The notes beneath the pieces were generated by a model that saw only the letters and a list, made by a program, of their open reading frames with translations, ran no database searches and was not told where the DNA came from. Positions 52,532-60,652 of a DNA stretch of 64,000 nucleotides are shown in pieces. Every line of letters starts with the position of its first letter. The first letter of the stretch is position 1. This stretch comes from Acetatifactor aquisgranensis. GTDB taxonomy: Bacteria; Bacillota; Clostridia; Lachnospirales; Lachnospiraceae. The DNA lies in contig NZ_CALPDH010000006.1 of assembly GCF_943193215.1 (NCBI RefSeq), positions 124,001 through 188,000 on the forward strand. The letters are read 5' to 3'. A program made the position numbers and the translations under genes.

Positions 52532-53197
52532 ATGAGTATTTTGCAAACAACTGACCTCAAAAAACACTACGGCGCAGAGCCAAATATCACAAAGGCGCTG
52601 GACGGAGTGACTCTCTCCATTGAACAGGGGGAATTTGTCGCTATCGTTGGAACATCCGGCAGCGGCAAGTCTACCCTGCTGAACATGATGGGCGGGTTGG
52701 ACATACCGACCTCTGGCAGTGTCAAGGTGAAAGGTAATGAACTGGCCAAACTGGATGACGAACAGCTTACCCTTTTCCGCAGACGCAACATCGGTTTTAT
52801 CTTCCAGAATTACAATCTTGTCCCCGTCCTGAATGTCTATGAGAATATTGTCCTGCCCGTGGAGCTGGACGGAGATACCGCAGACCGGAAATTCATGGAT
52901 GAAGTAGTGCATCTTCTGGCCCTGGAGGACAAACTGAACAATATGCCAAACAACCTGTCCGGCGGCCAGCAGCAGCGTGTCGCTATCGCCCGCGCCCTCG
53001 TTTCCAAGCCTGCTATCGTCCTGGCGGATGAACCCACCGGCAACCTGGACAGCCGTACGAGCAGCGATGTGCTGGGCCTTCTGAAAGCTACCAGCAATAA
53101 ATTCCATCAAACGCTGGTGATGATTACCCACAACAACGAAGTCGCACAGCTTGCGGACCGCATTATCCGTATTGAGGATGGCAGGATTTCCAGGTAA
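52532..53197 (+). CDS. ABC exporter ATPase (BceA/MacB type)
   Basis: A 221-residue ATPase with Walker A GTSGSGKST, Q-loop IFQNYNLVPVL, signature LSGGQQQRVAIA, Walker B IVLADEPTGNLD and switch His in MITHNN. The ATG at 52532 begins the family-typical MSILQTTDLKKHYG; the frame is open 51 bases upstream into the operator, so earlier starts are unlikely. It pairs with the large permease 15 bases downstream. Confidence 0.93.
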   Translation: MSILQTTDLKKHYGAEPNITKALDGVTLSIEQGEFVAIVGTSGSGKSTLLNMMGGLDIPTSGSVKVKGNELAKLDDEQLTLFRRRNIGFIFQNYNLVPVLNVYENIVLPVELDGDTADRKFMDEVVHLLALEDKLNNMPNNLSGGQQQRVAIARALVSKPAIVLADEPTGNLDSRTSSDVLGLLKATSNKFHQTLVMITHNNEVAQLADRIIRIEDGRISR

Positions 53198-53211
53198 GGG
53201 GGGCACAGACA

Positions 53212-55779
53212 ATGAATGATATTTTATTCGGCAACAATAACGGCGCTGTCATAAAGAAACTGTCGGGCCGCTATTTCAAGTCAAACAAAAGCAGAAATGT
53301 AATCGCAATCATTGCGATCATTCTGACTACGATACTTTTCACTACGATTTTCACACTGGGATCCGGTCTGATAGACACCGTTCACAATCAGAACATCCGC
53401 AAGGCCGGCGGTGACGGGCAGGCAGTATTAAGTTATATCAGCGATGAAGTTTATGAGGATATGGTGGGAAATCCCCTGATTGACCGGATTGCCTATGCAA
53501 AAGCGATTTCCTACCGGCTGAAAAATCCGGGGCTGGAGCGTTGGCGGTCTGACATGTGGTACATGGATGATACCGCTCTGGAATTTGCCGGATACACGCC
53601 TACAACAGGCCGCCGGCCCGAAGGGTCAAACGAAATCATTGCGGACACAAAGACGTTGGATGCCCTGGGGATACCGGCGCAGATTGGGGAAACCGTTTCT
53701 CTGACCTATGAAGTAAAGGGGAAGTCATACACCACCGATTTTACCCTCTGTGGCTTTTGGGAAACAGACAGTCTGAGCAACATCGGACGGCTGATTGTGT
53801 CGAAAGCCTTTATGGATGCCCATTCGGACATTTTAACCTATACCTATCCTGTGGACAATGATTATTCCGGTGTTGTCTCCGCCTATGTGATGTTCAGGGG
53901 ACGGGGCGATATAGAAGCCCGGCTCCACCAGCTTCTTTCCGAAACCGGCTATACCTGCGATACGATGGGCGGCAGCCGGGAGGACAGCAATTATGTGATT
54001 GCCCGTGTCAGTCCGGCCTATCAGAGCGGCGCCCTGCTGGATAACCCGGCTATGCTGATATCAGGTATTATTGGTGTCCTGCTGATCATCATAACAGGAT
54101 ATCTGATTATCTACAACATTTTCCAGATTTCCGTCATTCAGGATATTCAGTCCTATGGACAGCTAAAAACGCTGGGCACAACAAAGAGGCAGATCAGGCA
54201 GCTGATTAACCGACAGGCATTTCGGCTTTCCCTGATCGGTATTCCTGTGGGTTTGCTGGCAGGCTTCTTTATCGGCCGGGCCCTGGTTCCTTTCCTGATG
54301 AACGGAACGAGTTATACTGCGGACGCCGGTATTAAGGTGACAGTAAATCCGCTGATTTTTATCGGTTCCACCGCGTTTACCCTTTTTACAGTCTTTGTCA
54401 GCGTCCGCAAACCCGCGAAGATTGCCGGTACCGTTTCTGCGATCGAGGCTGTCCGCTACACCGAAAACGATACAGCAGCGTTTGGAAAGCGCGGGGCCAA
54501 AGACAGGAAATCGACCCATGGCGCAAAGCTCCGCTTTATGGCTCTGGCGAACCTGGGGCGGAACCGCAAACGCACGGTATTGGTTATTGTGTCCATGACG
54601 CTGAGTCTGGTGCTGTTCAACACAGTGTTCACTCTGTCCGGCGGGTTTGACATTGACAAGTACATCGCAAAATTTATGGATACAGACTTTGTGATTTCTA
54701 CCGCGGACTACTTCCAGTACCAGGTTGAAAAAGGCGAAAATGACCTGTCCGAGAGTTTTATCGAGGCCGTCAAACAGAATAACTGTTTTGAGGATGGCGG
54801 CAGGCTCTATTCCTCCTGGATGCTGGAAGAACCGTTTTCCACAGAACACGACGCCTTTTTCAGCTACAACAGGGATCAGAAAGGCAATCCCTTTATAAGT
54901 CTATATGGTGCGGATGATTTTCTGCTGAATAACATGGAGGTCATAGAGGGGACGATTGACCTGGAAAAACTGAAGTCAGGCAAGTATATCCTGCTGAGCG
55001 TGGATTGCAATGATGATGGAACCGTCATAGACAACCCAAATATCAGTGTAGGTGACACGGTGCGGATTAACCATCTGAAAGCAGAGGAACTTTCCACCAC
55101 CATTACGGGCAGCTATGACTTTATCATCCTGGCAAAAGTCCGGGCCAACGAGAACACAGCCACCACCCGTAACACGGGCGAGGCCCGGTTTTATCTCCCG
55201 ACAGAAATCTTTCTGCCGCTGTGTGATGCTCCCCATCTGGTTAATTTCCCCTTTAATGTGAAAGAGGGAACAGAAGATGAAATGACAGAGTTTTTGAATG
55301 ACTATATCGATAGTGCGGAGCCGGGTATGGATTTTGAATCCAAAGCAACCTATGTCAGCTCCTTTGACGACCTGACTTCCCTGATTATCACAATCGGCGG
55401 GGCGCTGAGCATCATCATCGGCATTATCGGTATCGCAAATTTTGTCAACTCTGTCCTGACAAGCGTTATCACCCGCAAAAAGGAGTTTGCCATGCTGCAG
55501 AGCATTGGTATGACCGGCAGGCAGCTAAAGCGCATGCTCTCTTTTGAGGGACTGTATTATGCTGTGGGAACGATCATCACATCGGCCGTCCTTGGTGTTC
55601 TGCTTTCTGTGGCAGTTGTAAGGGGGATTTCCAACGGAATCTGGTTCTTTACCTATCAATTTGTCATGTGGCCCATGCTGGCGGTCTATCCGTTCCTTAT
55701 ACTTCTAACCGTGGCAATACCAACGCTGCTGTATCGCGAAATCGCCAGGGCCAGCATTATCGAGCGGTTACGGCAGTGA
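53212..55779 (+). CDS. Large FtsX-like ABC exporter permease
   Basis: An 855-residue membrane protein: helix 1 near residues 28-52, extracytoplasmic domain to about 270, three helices to about 410 (LGTTKRQIRQLINRQAF is an FtsX loop), a further helix near 460, a large extracytoplasmic domain, and three C-terminal helices with IGMTGRQLKRMLSFEGLYYAVG. This layout matches exporters that detoxify or sense peptide antibiotics together with a short-sensor kinase, here the VanS-like protein at 43.4 kb. A GGGGGG ribosome site precedes the ATG and a clear terminator follows. Confidence 0.9.
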   Translation: MNDILFGNNNGAVIKKLSGRYFKSNKSRNVIAIIAIILTTILFTTIFTLGSGLIDTVHNQNIRKAGGDGQAVLSYISDEVYEDMVGNPLIDRIAYAKAISYRLKNPGLERWRSDMWYMDDTALEFAGYTPTTGRRPEGSNEIIADTKTLDALGIPAQIGETVSLTYEVKGKSYTTDFTLCGFWETDSLSNIGRLIVSKAFMDAHSDILTYTYPVDNDYSGVVSAYVMFRGRGDIEARLHQLLSETGYTCDTMGGSREDSNYVIARVSPAYQSGALLDNPAMLISGIIGVLLIIITGYLIIYNIFQISVIQDIQSYGQLKTLGTTKRQIRQLINRQAFRLSLIGIPVGLLAGFFIGRALVPFLMNGTSYTADAGIKVTVNPLIFIGSTAFTLFTVFVSVRKPAKIAGTVSAIEAVRYTENDTAAFGKRGAKDRKSTHGAKLRFMALANLGRNRKRTVLVIVSMTLSLVLFNTVFTLSGGFDIDKYIAKFMDTDFVISTADYFQYQVEKGENDLSESFIEAVKQNNCFEDGGRLYSSWMLEEPFSTEHDAFFSYNRDQKGNPFISLYGADDFLLNNMEVIEGTIDLEKLKSGKYILLSVDCNDDGTVIDNPNISVGDTVRINHLKAEELSTTITGSYDFIILAKVRANENTATTRNTGEARFYLPTEIFLPLCDAPHLVNFPFNVKEGTEDEMTEFLNDYIDSAEPGMDFESKATYVSSFDDLTSLIITIGGALSIIIGIIGIANFVNSVLTSVITRKKEFAMLQSIGMTGRQLKRMLSFEGLYYAVGTIITSAVLGVLLSVAVVRGISNGIWFFTYQFVMWPMLAVYPFLILLTVAIPTLLYREIARASIIERLRQ

Positions 55780-55844
55780 TAAAGAAAATCCAATCGAGAT
55801 TGCTTAGCTGAAACGTATAACACGACAACTGACAGGCATAATAC

Positions 55845-55895
55845 AAAAAGCCAGCGGCGCGGATACCAGTCTGAACTGCTGGCTTTTCCCTTTTT
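55845..55895 (+). terminator. Intrinsic terminator after the exporter operon
   Basis: AAAAGCCAGC (55846-55855) pairs with GCTGGCTTTT (55878-55887), followed by CCCTTTTT. It lies about 65 bases after the permease stop and marks the right end of the VanR-type operon. Confidence 0.85.
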
Positions 55896-55973
55896 GGCCG
55901 AGGACATTATTACTCACCAAACACTAAATGTTTTGACCTGTTCCAGAAACAACAGCTTCCGGAATGGTACTTT

Positions 55974-56555
55974 TCAACGTATCTTCTCCATAATCCCCGC
56001 ATCCATCCCATATACTTCGTCACACAGGATATCGATGTCATCCCGGAAATGGCTTGCGATAAGAACCAGCTTCCCCTGTTCTTTCATCTGCAGCAAAACC
56101 GCTCTCATTTCTTCCACGCCGTTATGATCCAGTGCGTTCATCGGCTCGTCCAGTATAAGGATGTCTGGATTTTCCATGAGTGCCTGTGCGATTCCAAGGC
56201 GCTGCCTCATGCCAAGGGAATAATTTCCCACATGCTTTTTGTCATCAGGATTCAATCCCACCAGTTCCATGTATTTTCGTATTTCGTCCTCCTGAACCTT
56301 TCCCCTGACAGACGCTAAATAGTCCAGATTTTTCAACCCGGAATACCCTGGCAGGAACGTCATTTTGAACAGTTCTATATCCAGAAAAAGAATATCCAGA
56401 TAACCGCCGGATACCAGATAATCTCTTAGGCTTTCCCCCGTATACCAGACATTTGTATCGACCTGGATTTTCTTTTCCCTCGCATACTGCAAAAGCATCG
56501 TTTCAATAGATGTACAGATATTCTCTCCGTCATCACAAATTCCAATGTTATACAT
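55974..56555 (-). CDS. Chimeric protein: LytTR-type receiver start fused to ABC ATPase end
   Basis: A 193-residue open frame made of two unrelated parts. Residues 1-65 are the start of an AgrA/ComE-type receiver (IGICDDGENICTSIETMLL, LDILFLDIELFKM with the phospho-acceptor Asp). Residues 66-193 are the second half of an ABC ATPase (FLPGYSGLKNLDYLASVRGK, signature YSLGMRQRLGIA, Walker B ILILDEPMNALD, switch His in ASHFRDD). The receiver lacks its last two strands and conserved Lys; the ATPase lacks Walker A. The junction near 56360 keeps the frame, so a fusion protein can be made from the good ribosome site (CGAGGTG), but neither activity should work. Probably a deletion product, hence a pseudogene in function. 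Confidence 0.8.
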   Translation of the reverse strand: MYNIGICDDGENICTSIETMLLQYAREKKIQVDTNVWYTGESLRDYLVSGGYLDILFLDIELFKMTFLPGYSGLKNLDYLASVRGKVQEDEIRKYMELVGLNPDDKKHVGNYSLGMRQRLGIAQALMENPDILILDEPMNALDHNGVEEMRAVLLQMKEQGKLVLIASHFRDDIDILCDEVYGMDAGIMEKIR

Positions 56556-56711
56556 ACGGCACCTCGTGATATTATTTACTCAAAATGGTACAGCTTTCAC
56601 GGCTAAAAATTTACAGTATGTGATTATATCGCTGGAAAGTAGCGATGTCAAACTGGATATATTTGATTTTTTATTTATTTGGTTGCAAAAACACAAAAAC
56701 TTTAGAAAATG

Positions 56712-56739
56712 TTGACTATTTTTAGGAATGTGGTATTAT
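56712..56739 (+). promoter_or_regulatory. Promoter of the ankyrin-repeat operon
   Basis: TTGACT (56712-56717) and TATTAT (56734-56739) are 16 bases apart in an AT-rich intergenic region, about 55 bases before the start codon. Confidence 0.75.
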
Positions 56740-56793
56740 ATTTCTGATTTATTGACGCACATTTTTTATTTGTGACAAAGCGGGGACGAAACG

Positions 56794-59028
56794 ATGACTG
56801 CGGAAATGAAACATAAGCTGGAAGAGTGCTTTAGCCGCGAAAGAAGTCCGGCAGACTGTTACGGAGCGCTTCCGTATATGAAAGAAAATATTGGACGGAT
56901 CAGCTTTGACGACGACAGCGATATGCAGGATATGACAGATATTATCCTGCGTGCGCTAAAGCTGGATGGAAACAATATAGAATTTGTGGAGTTTCTGATC
57001 GCCAATGGTTTTGACATCAACTATAAGCTGGCGGGAGAAGACTGCCTGCTGTTAAGATATGTGGACGATGCGTTGGAGAACGGTATCTTTCCGCTTGAGG
57101 TGATCAAGCAATTGGTCAGGCTTGGCGCGGATGTCTGTTCGGAAACGTTAGACGGTGACAATCTGCTTTCCATTTTGGCGGGGCGGGACGAAATCGCTGC
57201 GGTTTATGTGGCGGAATTTTATGACATGAAGCTGCTTGACAAGACGGACAAGTACGGTGCAACGCCCTTGATGTACGCGGCCATGAGAGGTTACGACAGG
57301 CTTGCCGGAATACTGATTGAGCGGGGCTTTGATGTAAATGCAGCCGGCAGCGCGCCCGTTACCGACGAAAAACTGCAGGTGGAGACAGACGGCGTCTCTC
57401 CGCTTGCGCTTGCAATCCGGTTCGGCAACGTGGAGATGGTTCGTATGCTGCTTGCGGCAGGGGCGGATGAAGCCGTCTATGACGCGGAGGGGAATCCGCC
57501 AGTTTTCTCACTGGTACTCTATCCGGTTGATTTTTTCCGGGACTTTTGCGGCAGCTGCGTCAAAGACGATCACCCTGTTTTTGCCAATAAACGGAAAATT
57601 GTTTCGCTGCTGAAACAGCCTGACCTCACAAACGCCGAGGGATATACAGTACTCATGAAATCGCTGTTTCCCATGAAATTCTGGTACACTGGGTTTGGAG
57701 ACGGGATTTCGCCAAAGAAGAATCTTCCGATTGCGCTGGAATTAATCGAAAAAGGCGCAGATGTGAATGCGATAGGCAATGACGGCAAGCGTCCGCTGCA
57801 TCAGGCCGTGGTGGAGATGGAGGAAGTGGCAAGGGCGCTTGTGAAAGCCGGAGCGGAGATTGATGCACAGGATAATGACGGCAATACGCCCCTGATGTAT
57901 GCATGCATGAAAGCGAAAGAGGAAACTGTGCTCTGGCTTTTGAAGGCGGGCGCAGACGATAAGCTTCAAAATAACGAAGGCAGGACTGCCGAGGACATGG
58001 CAGCAAAAAGAGGCTATTCCCGCGCCCTGGAACTTATGGCGGCGGATACGCTGCTGCAGGCGTGCAAAAATAATCAAAAACGATCGGTACAGGTGATCTT
58101 AAAACGTGGCGGCATGGATATCAATGAGCGGGACGGGGAATGTTATACGCCCCTGATTTATGCCTGTCGGAACAATGCCCTTGAAATCGTAAAAATGCTG
58201 CTTGACAACGGCGCAGATCCGAATGTCGGGAATCAGGATAACCTTGTGCCGCTGCATTTTTCGGGGGCATCGGGAACCCTCCCCATCATCAATTTGCTGG
58301 TAAAAGCCGGGGCAGACGTAAACTGTACGGATAAGGATGGCAACACGCCGCTGATGTATATGGCAAAGAACGCGAGAACGGCTGCCGTGCTCAGTTATAT
58401 TCAGAATCCAACGGTGGATGTCGGTATTCAGAACAGTATCGGACGGACAGCGGCTATATACGCCATTATCGCCAAACAGCCGCAGCTTGTAAAGGCGTTC
58501 TTGCCATTGATGGGAACGGATACGGATGACGCGGACACAGAAGGTTTTACAATGATTCATTATGCCTGTCAGTATGGGCAGGCTGAAATTGTAAAGCTTC
58601 TTTTGGAGAGGAATCCGGACAGTGTCAATAGGGTCAGTAATGTTGGAGAAACGCCGCTTATGATGGCGGCAAGGGCTTCCAATCTGCTGATTGTAAAGCA
58701 GCTGCTTGCGGCAGGCGCGGAGGCAGGATGTCCGAACGCAAAGGGCGTCACGGCGCTGCATCTGGCAGCCATACTGGGAAATGTATCTTTGGGGAAAACA
58801 TTGCTTGCGGCAGGCTCTGACATTGACGCGAAGACATTGGATGGGCAAACCCCTCTGATGTATGCGGTTATCAGGGGAAAAAGCGAGTTTGCCCAAATGC
58901 TGGTTTTGGAAAGCGCAGATGTGAATGCTGTGGACAACTTTCAGGGCAGTGCGCTGTCCTATGCGATTTTGGCACAACTGCCGCAGACTGTGGAGCTGCT
59001 GATTGAAGCAGGCGCGGAAGGGAATTGA
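56794..59028 (+). CDS. Large ankyrin-repeat protein
   Basis: A 744-residue protein without signal peptide or membrane segment. After about 80 residues it consists of some 13-14 ankyrin repeats with the usual G-x-TPLxxA and LLxxGAD elements, for example YGATPLMYAAMRGYDRL, GNTPLMYACMKAKEET, CYTPLIYACRNNALEIVKMLL, GETPLMMAARASNLLIVKQLL and GQTPLMYAVIRGKSEFA. Two interruptions (near residues 225-290 and 420-440) divide the array. Ankyrin arrays bind proteins; nothing here shows an enzyme. Its gene is followed at once by a small helical protein, with only one base between stop and start, so the two probably act together. Possible roles range from immunity or defence to host interaction; undecided. 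Confidence 0.85.
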   Translation: MTAEMKHKLEECFSRERSPADCYGALPYMKENIGRISFDDDSDMQDMTDIILRALKLDGNNIEFVEFLIANGFDINYKLAGEDCLLLRYVDDALENGIFPLEVIKQLVRLGADVCSETLDGDNLLSILAGRDEIAAVYVAEFYDMKLLDKTDKYGATPLMYAAMRGYDRLAGILIERGFDVNAAGSAPVTDEKLQVETDGVSPLALAIRFGNVEMVRMLLAAGADEAVYDAEGNPPVFSLVLYPVDFFRDFCGSCVKDDHPVFANKRKIVSLLKQPDLTNAEGYTVLMKSLFPMKFWYTGFGDGISPKKNLPIALELIEKGADVNAIGNDGKRPLHQAVVEMEEVARALVKAGAEIDAQDNDGNTPLMYACMKAKEETVLWLLKAGADDKLQNNEGRTAEDMAAKRGYSRALELMAADTLLQACKNNQKRSVQVILKRGGMDINERDGECYTPLIYACRNNALEIVKMLLDNGADPNVGNQDNLVPLHFSGASGTLPIINLLVKAGADVNCTDKDGNTPLMYMAKNARTAAVLSYIQNPTVDVGIQNSIGRTAAIYAIIAKQPQLVKAFLPLMGTDTDDADTEGFTMIHYACQYGQAEIVKLLLERNPDSVNRVSNVGETPLMMAARASNLLIVKQLLAAGAEAGCPNAKGVTALHLAAILGNVSLGKTLLAAGSDIDAKTLDGQTPLMYAVIRGKSEFAQMLVLESADVNAVDNFQGSALSYAILAQLPQTVELLIEAGAEGN

Positions 59029-59029
59029 T

Positions 59030-59488
59030 ATGGTTATTTTAGGAAATGAAAAAGGGAATGGAGCTGACAGACCTTTGTACCGGGCGTTGGCGATAGGTGA
59101 TTATCCCGGTGCATGGCTGCTGGCGCGTCCGCTCCTGGAACCGGGGCGGGCGGACTGCCTGTCAGCTTCAACAGCATTTAACTGTGGGCTGTGTCTCTTT
59201 ATGCTGGAAGAGTATGAGCGTGCGCTGATGCCGCTGAGGCGGGCAGAGAGGCTTTTAGGCAGCCCTGCCGGATTGAACGTTGCGGAGCGAAAGGGTTTCC
59301 TGCAGGCAGTTTCAGTGTCGAAGAATACGGCATTGCTGCCATTGGATCCTGAGGGCGAAGAGGGCATGGGGCGATACTGCCTGATTCGGGTGCGGTGGCT
59401 GACTGCGCTGTGCCTGGTGCGGCTGGAGCGAAAGCAGGAGGCGGCCCCTGTTTTACGGTTTTTAGAGCAATATCACATTGAAATATAA
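59030..59488 (+). CDS. Small helical-repeat (TPR-like) protein coupled to the ankyrin gene
   Basis: A 152-residue cytoplasmic protein. Helical pairs such as YRALAIGDYPGAWLLARPLL, NCGLCLFMLEEYERALMPLRRAERLL and LIRVRWLTALCLVRLERKQEAAPVL suggest three or four TPR-like units. The ATG at 59030 follows GGAAGGG and lies one base after the ankyrin stop codon, so translation is coupled. I do not recognise a named family; the tight pairing suggests the two proteins form a complex. Confidence 0.7.
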   Translation: MVILGNEKGNGADRPLYRALAIGDYPGAWLLARPLLEPGRADCLSASTAFNCGLCLFMLEEYERALMPLRRAERLLGSPAGLNVAERKGFLQAVSVSKNTALLPLDPEGEEGMGRYCLIRVRWLTALCLVRLERKQEAAPVLRFLEQYHIEI

Positions 59489-59636
59489 AGAAGTCATACA
59501 GCCTGGCGCGGGAGCGGAGAATGAAAATATTGTGGGAAACGTATCGTGAAAACAGTATTTTCACAGGGGCAATTGCCGGAGTTCTCCTGACGTAGAAAAA
59601 AGAACAGAACTGCCGAGAGGGTCGCTGCGGCAGGCC

Positions 59637-60455
59637 TTATCCGAGGACAGGGATTTCTATCTGTACAATGTAGTCCTCGATTCGGTCGACGACAGTTTCA
59701 TTGATGCCCATCTCATAGGAGAATCCGTGGAGCGCCAGATCGCGGTTTTCCGCATATGCGAAAAGCGCTTCGTAGCGCCGGGGGATTCCGGCCAGGTCGC
59801 CCTTGTGGAAAGCTCTCAGGTATCTGCCGCCGGGAGCCAGGTGCAGGCCCTCCCGGTATGTGAGCAGGGGAATCTCTATGAACAGTTTGGTATAATCGTC
59901 AAAATTGCCGCTGATGAGGCTGGAGACGGGGATCATGGAGCCATAGGTGGCATGGTGCAGGCGTCCGAGACGGTATTTTTCCGTTTCGGACGTGATGAGC
60001 TCCACTTCCTCTTCGTAGGTAGTGTCTTTGCTGATTTCCACAGTGACCAGGCAGCGCTCTTTTTTCTCGATTACGCTGATTTCGGAGAGGTCCATTGTCA
60101 GCAGGGTGGCCATGTTCCGGCGGTGTGCGGAGAGGGTTGTCCGGAGGGCCTGCAGATGGGTGATCCGCAGGTCCAGGTCGGCCATCTCCTTGTCCAGGAG
60201 TTCTTTCAAATTTTCGGCGGAGCGGTTTTTCATGAAATCCTGTATCACGGGGATGGGGACTTCCAGCTCTCGGAGCAGAAGGATGGTTTCCAGCATGGGG
60301 CTCTGGTGGTAATTGTAGCAGCGGTATCCGTTTTCAGGGTTGACGGAGGCGGGGCCGAATAGGCCTATCTCATCATACCACATCAATGTCTTCTTGTTTA
60401 TGCCATGGAGGGCGGCGAACTGCCCGATGGTAAGCGGCTTGTCTTTCTGATTCAT
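59637..60455 (-). CDS. MerR-family regulator with effector-binding domain
   Basis: A 272-residue regulator. Residues 6-75 form the MerR winged helix (LTIGQFAALHGINKKTLMWYDEIGLFGPASVNPENGYRCY begins it) and residues 80-125 the dimerisation coiled coil. The C-terminal 150 residues resemble a GyrI/BmrR-like drug-binding domain (TYGSMIPVSSLISGNF, APGGRYLRAFHKGDLAGIPRRYEALF). AGAAAGGCATAAAA precedes the ATG at 60455. It is divergent from a MATE exporter whose promoter shows the MerR-typical long spacer, so it is the likely drug-responsive activator of that exporter. Confidence 0.9.
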   Translation of the reverse strand: MNQKDKPLTIGQFAALHGINKKTLMWYDEIGLFGPASVNPENGYRCYNYHQSPMLETILLLRELEVPIPVIQDFMKNRSAENLKELLDKEMADLDLRITHLQALRTTLSAHRRNMATLLTMDLSEISVIEKKERCLVTVEISKDTTYEEEVELITSETEKYRLGRLHHATYGSMIPVSSLISGNFDDYTKLFIEIPLLTYREGLHLAPGGRYLRAFHKGDLAGIPRRYEALFAYAENRDLALHGFSYEMGINETVVDRIEDYIVQIEIPVLG

Positions 60456-60577
60456 TTTTATGCCTTTCTGCGCGCTTTGGCGCACTTCCCGATCCATATT
60501 TATCGGCACAAATTGGCGCCTGCGGCAATAGGACTGGCGGCGTAGGCGGATGGCAGAAAATAAATGCTCTTTGCCCA

Positions 60578-60608
60578 TTGACCATACAGTTACTGTACGG
60601 TCTATAAT
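60578..60608 (+). promoter_or_regulatory. MerR-type promoter with 19-bp spacer and dyad
   Basis: TTGACC (60578-60583) and TATAAT (60603-60608) are separated by 19 bases. The spacer contains a dyad: GACC-A-TACAG (60580-60589) against CTGTA-C-GGTC (60593-60602). MerR-family activators untwist such over-long promoters when they bind their inducer. It faces the MATE gene. Confidence 0.88.
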
Positions 60609-60652
60609 ACTCCACACAGAAAGAAAATACAAGATAGTTGGAGGAAAAACGG

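Noticed and set aside
56762..56780. A further VanR-type operator before the ankyrin gene (TTTGTGACAAAG)
   Set aside because: Only one heptamer-like element, and no -10 nine bases after it; a separate normal promoter lies just upstream.
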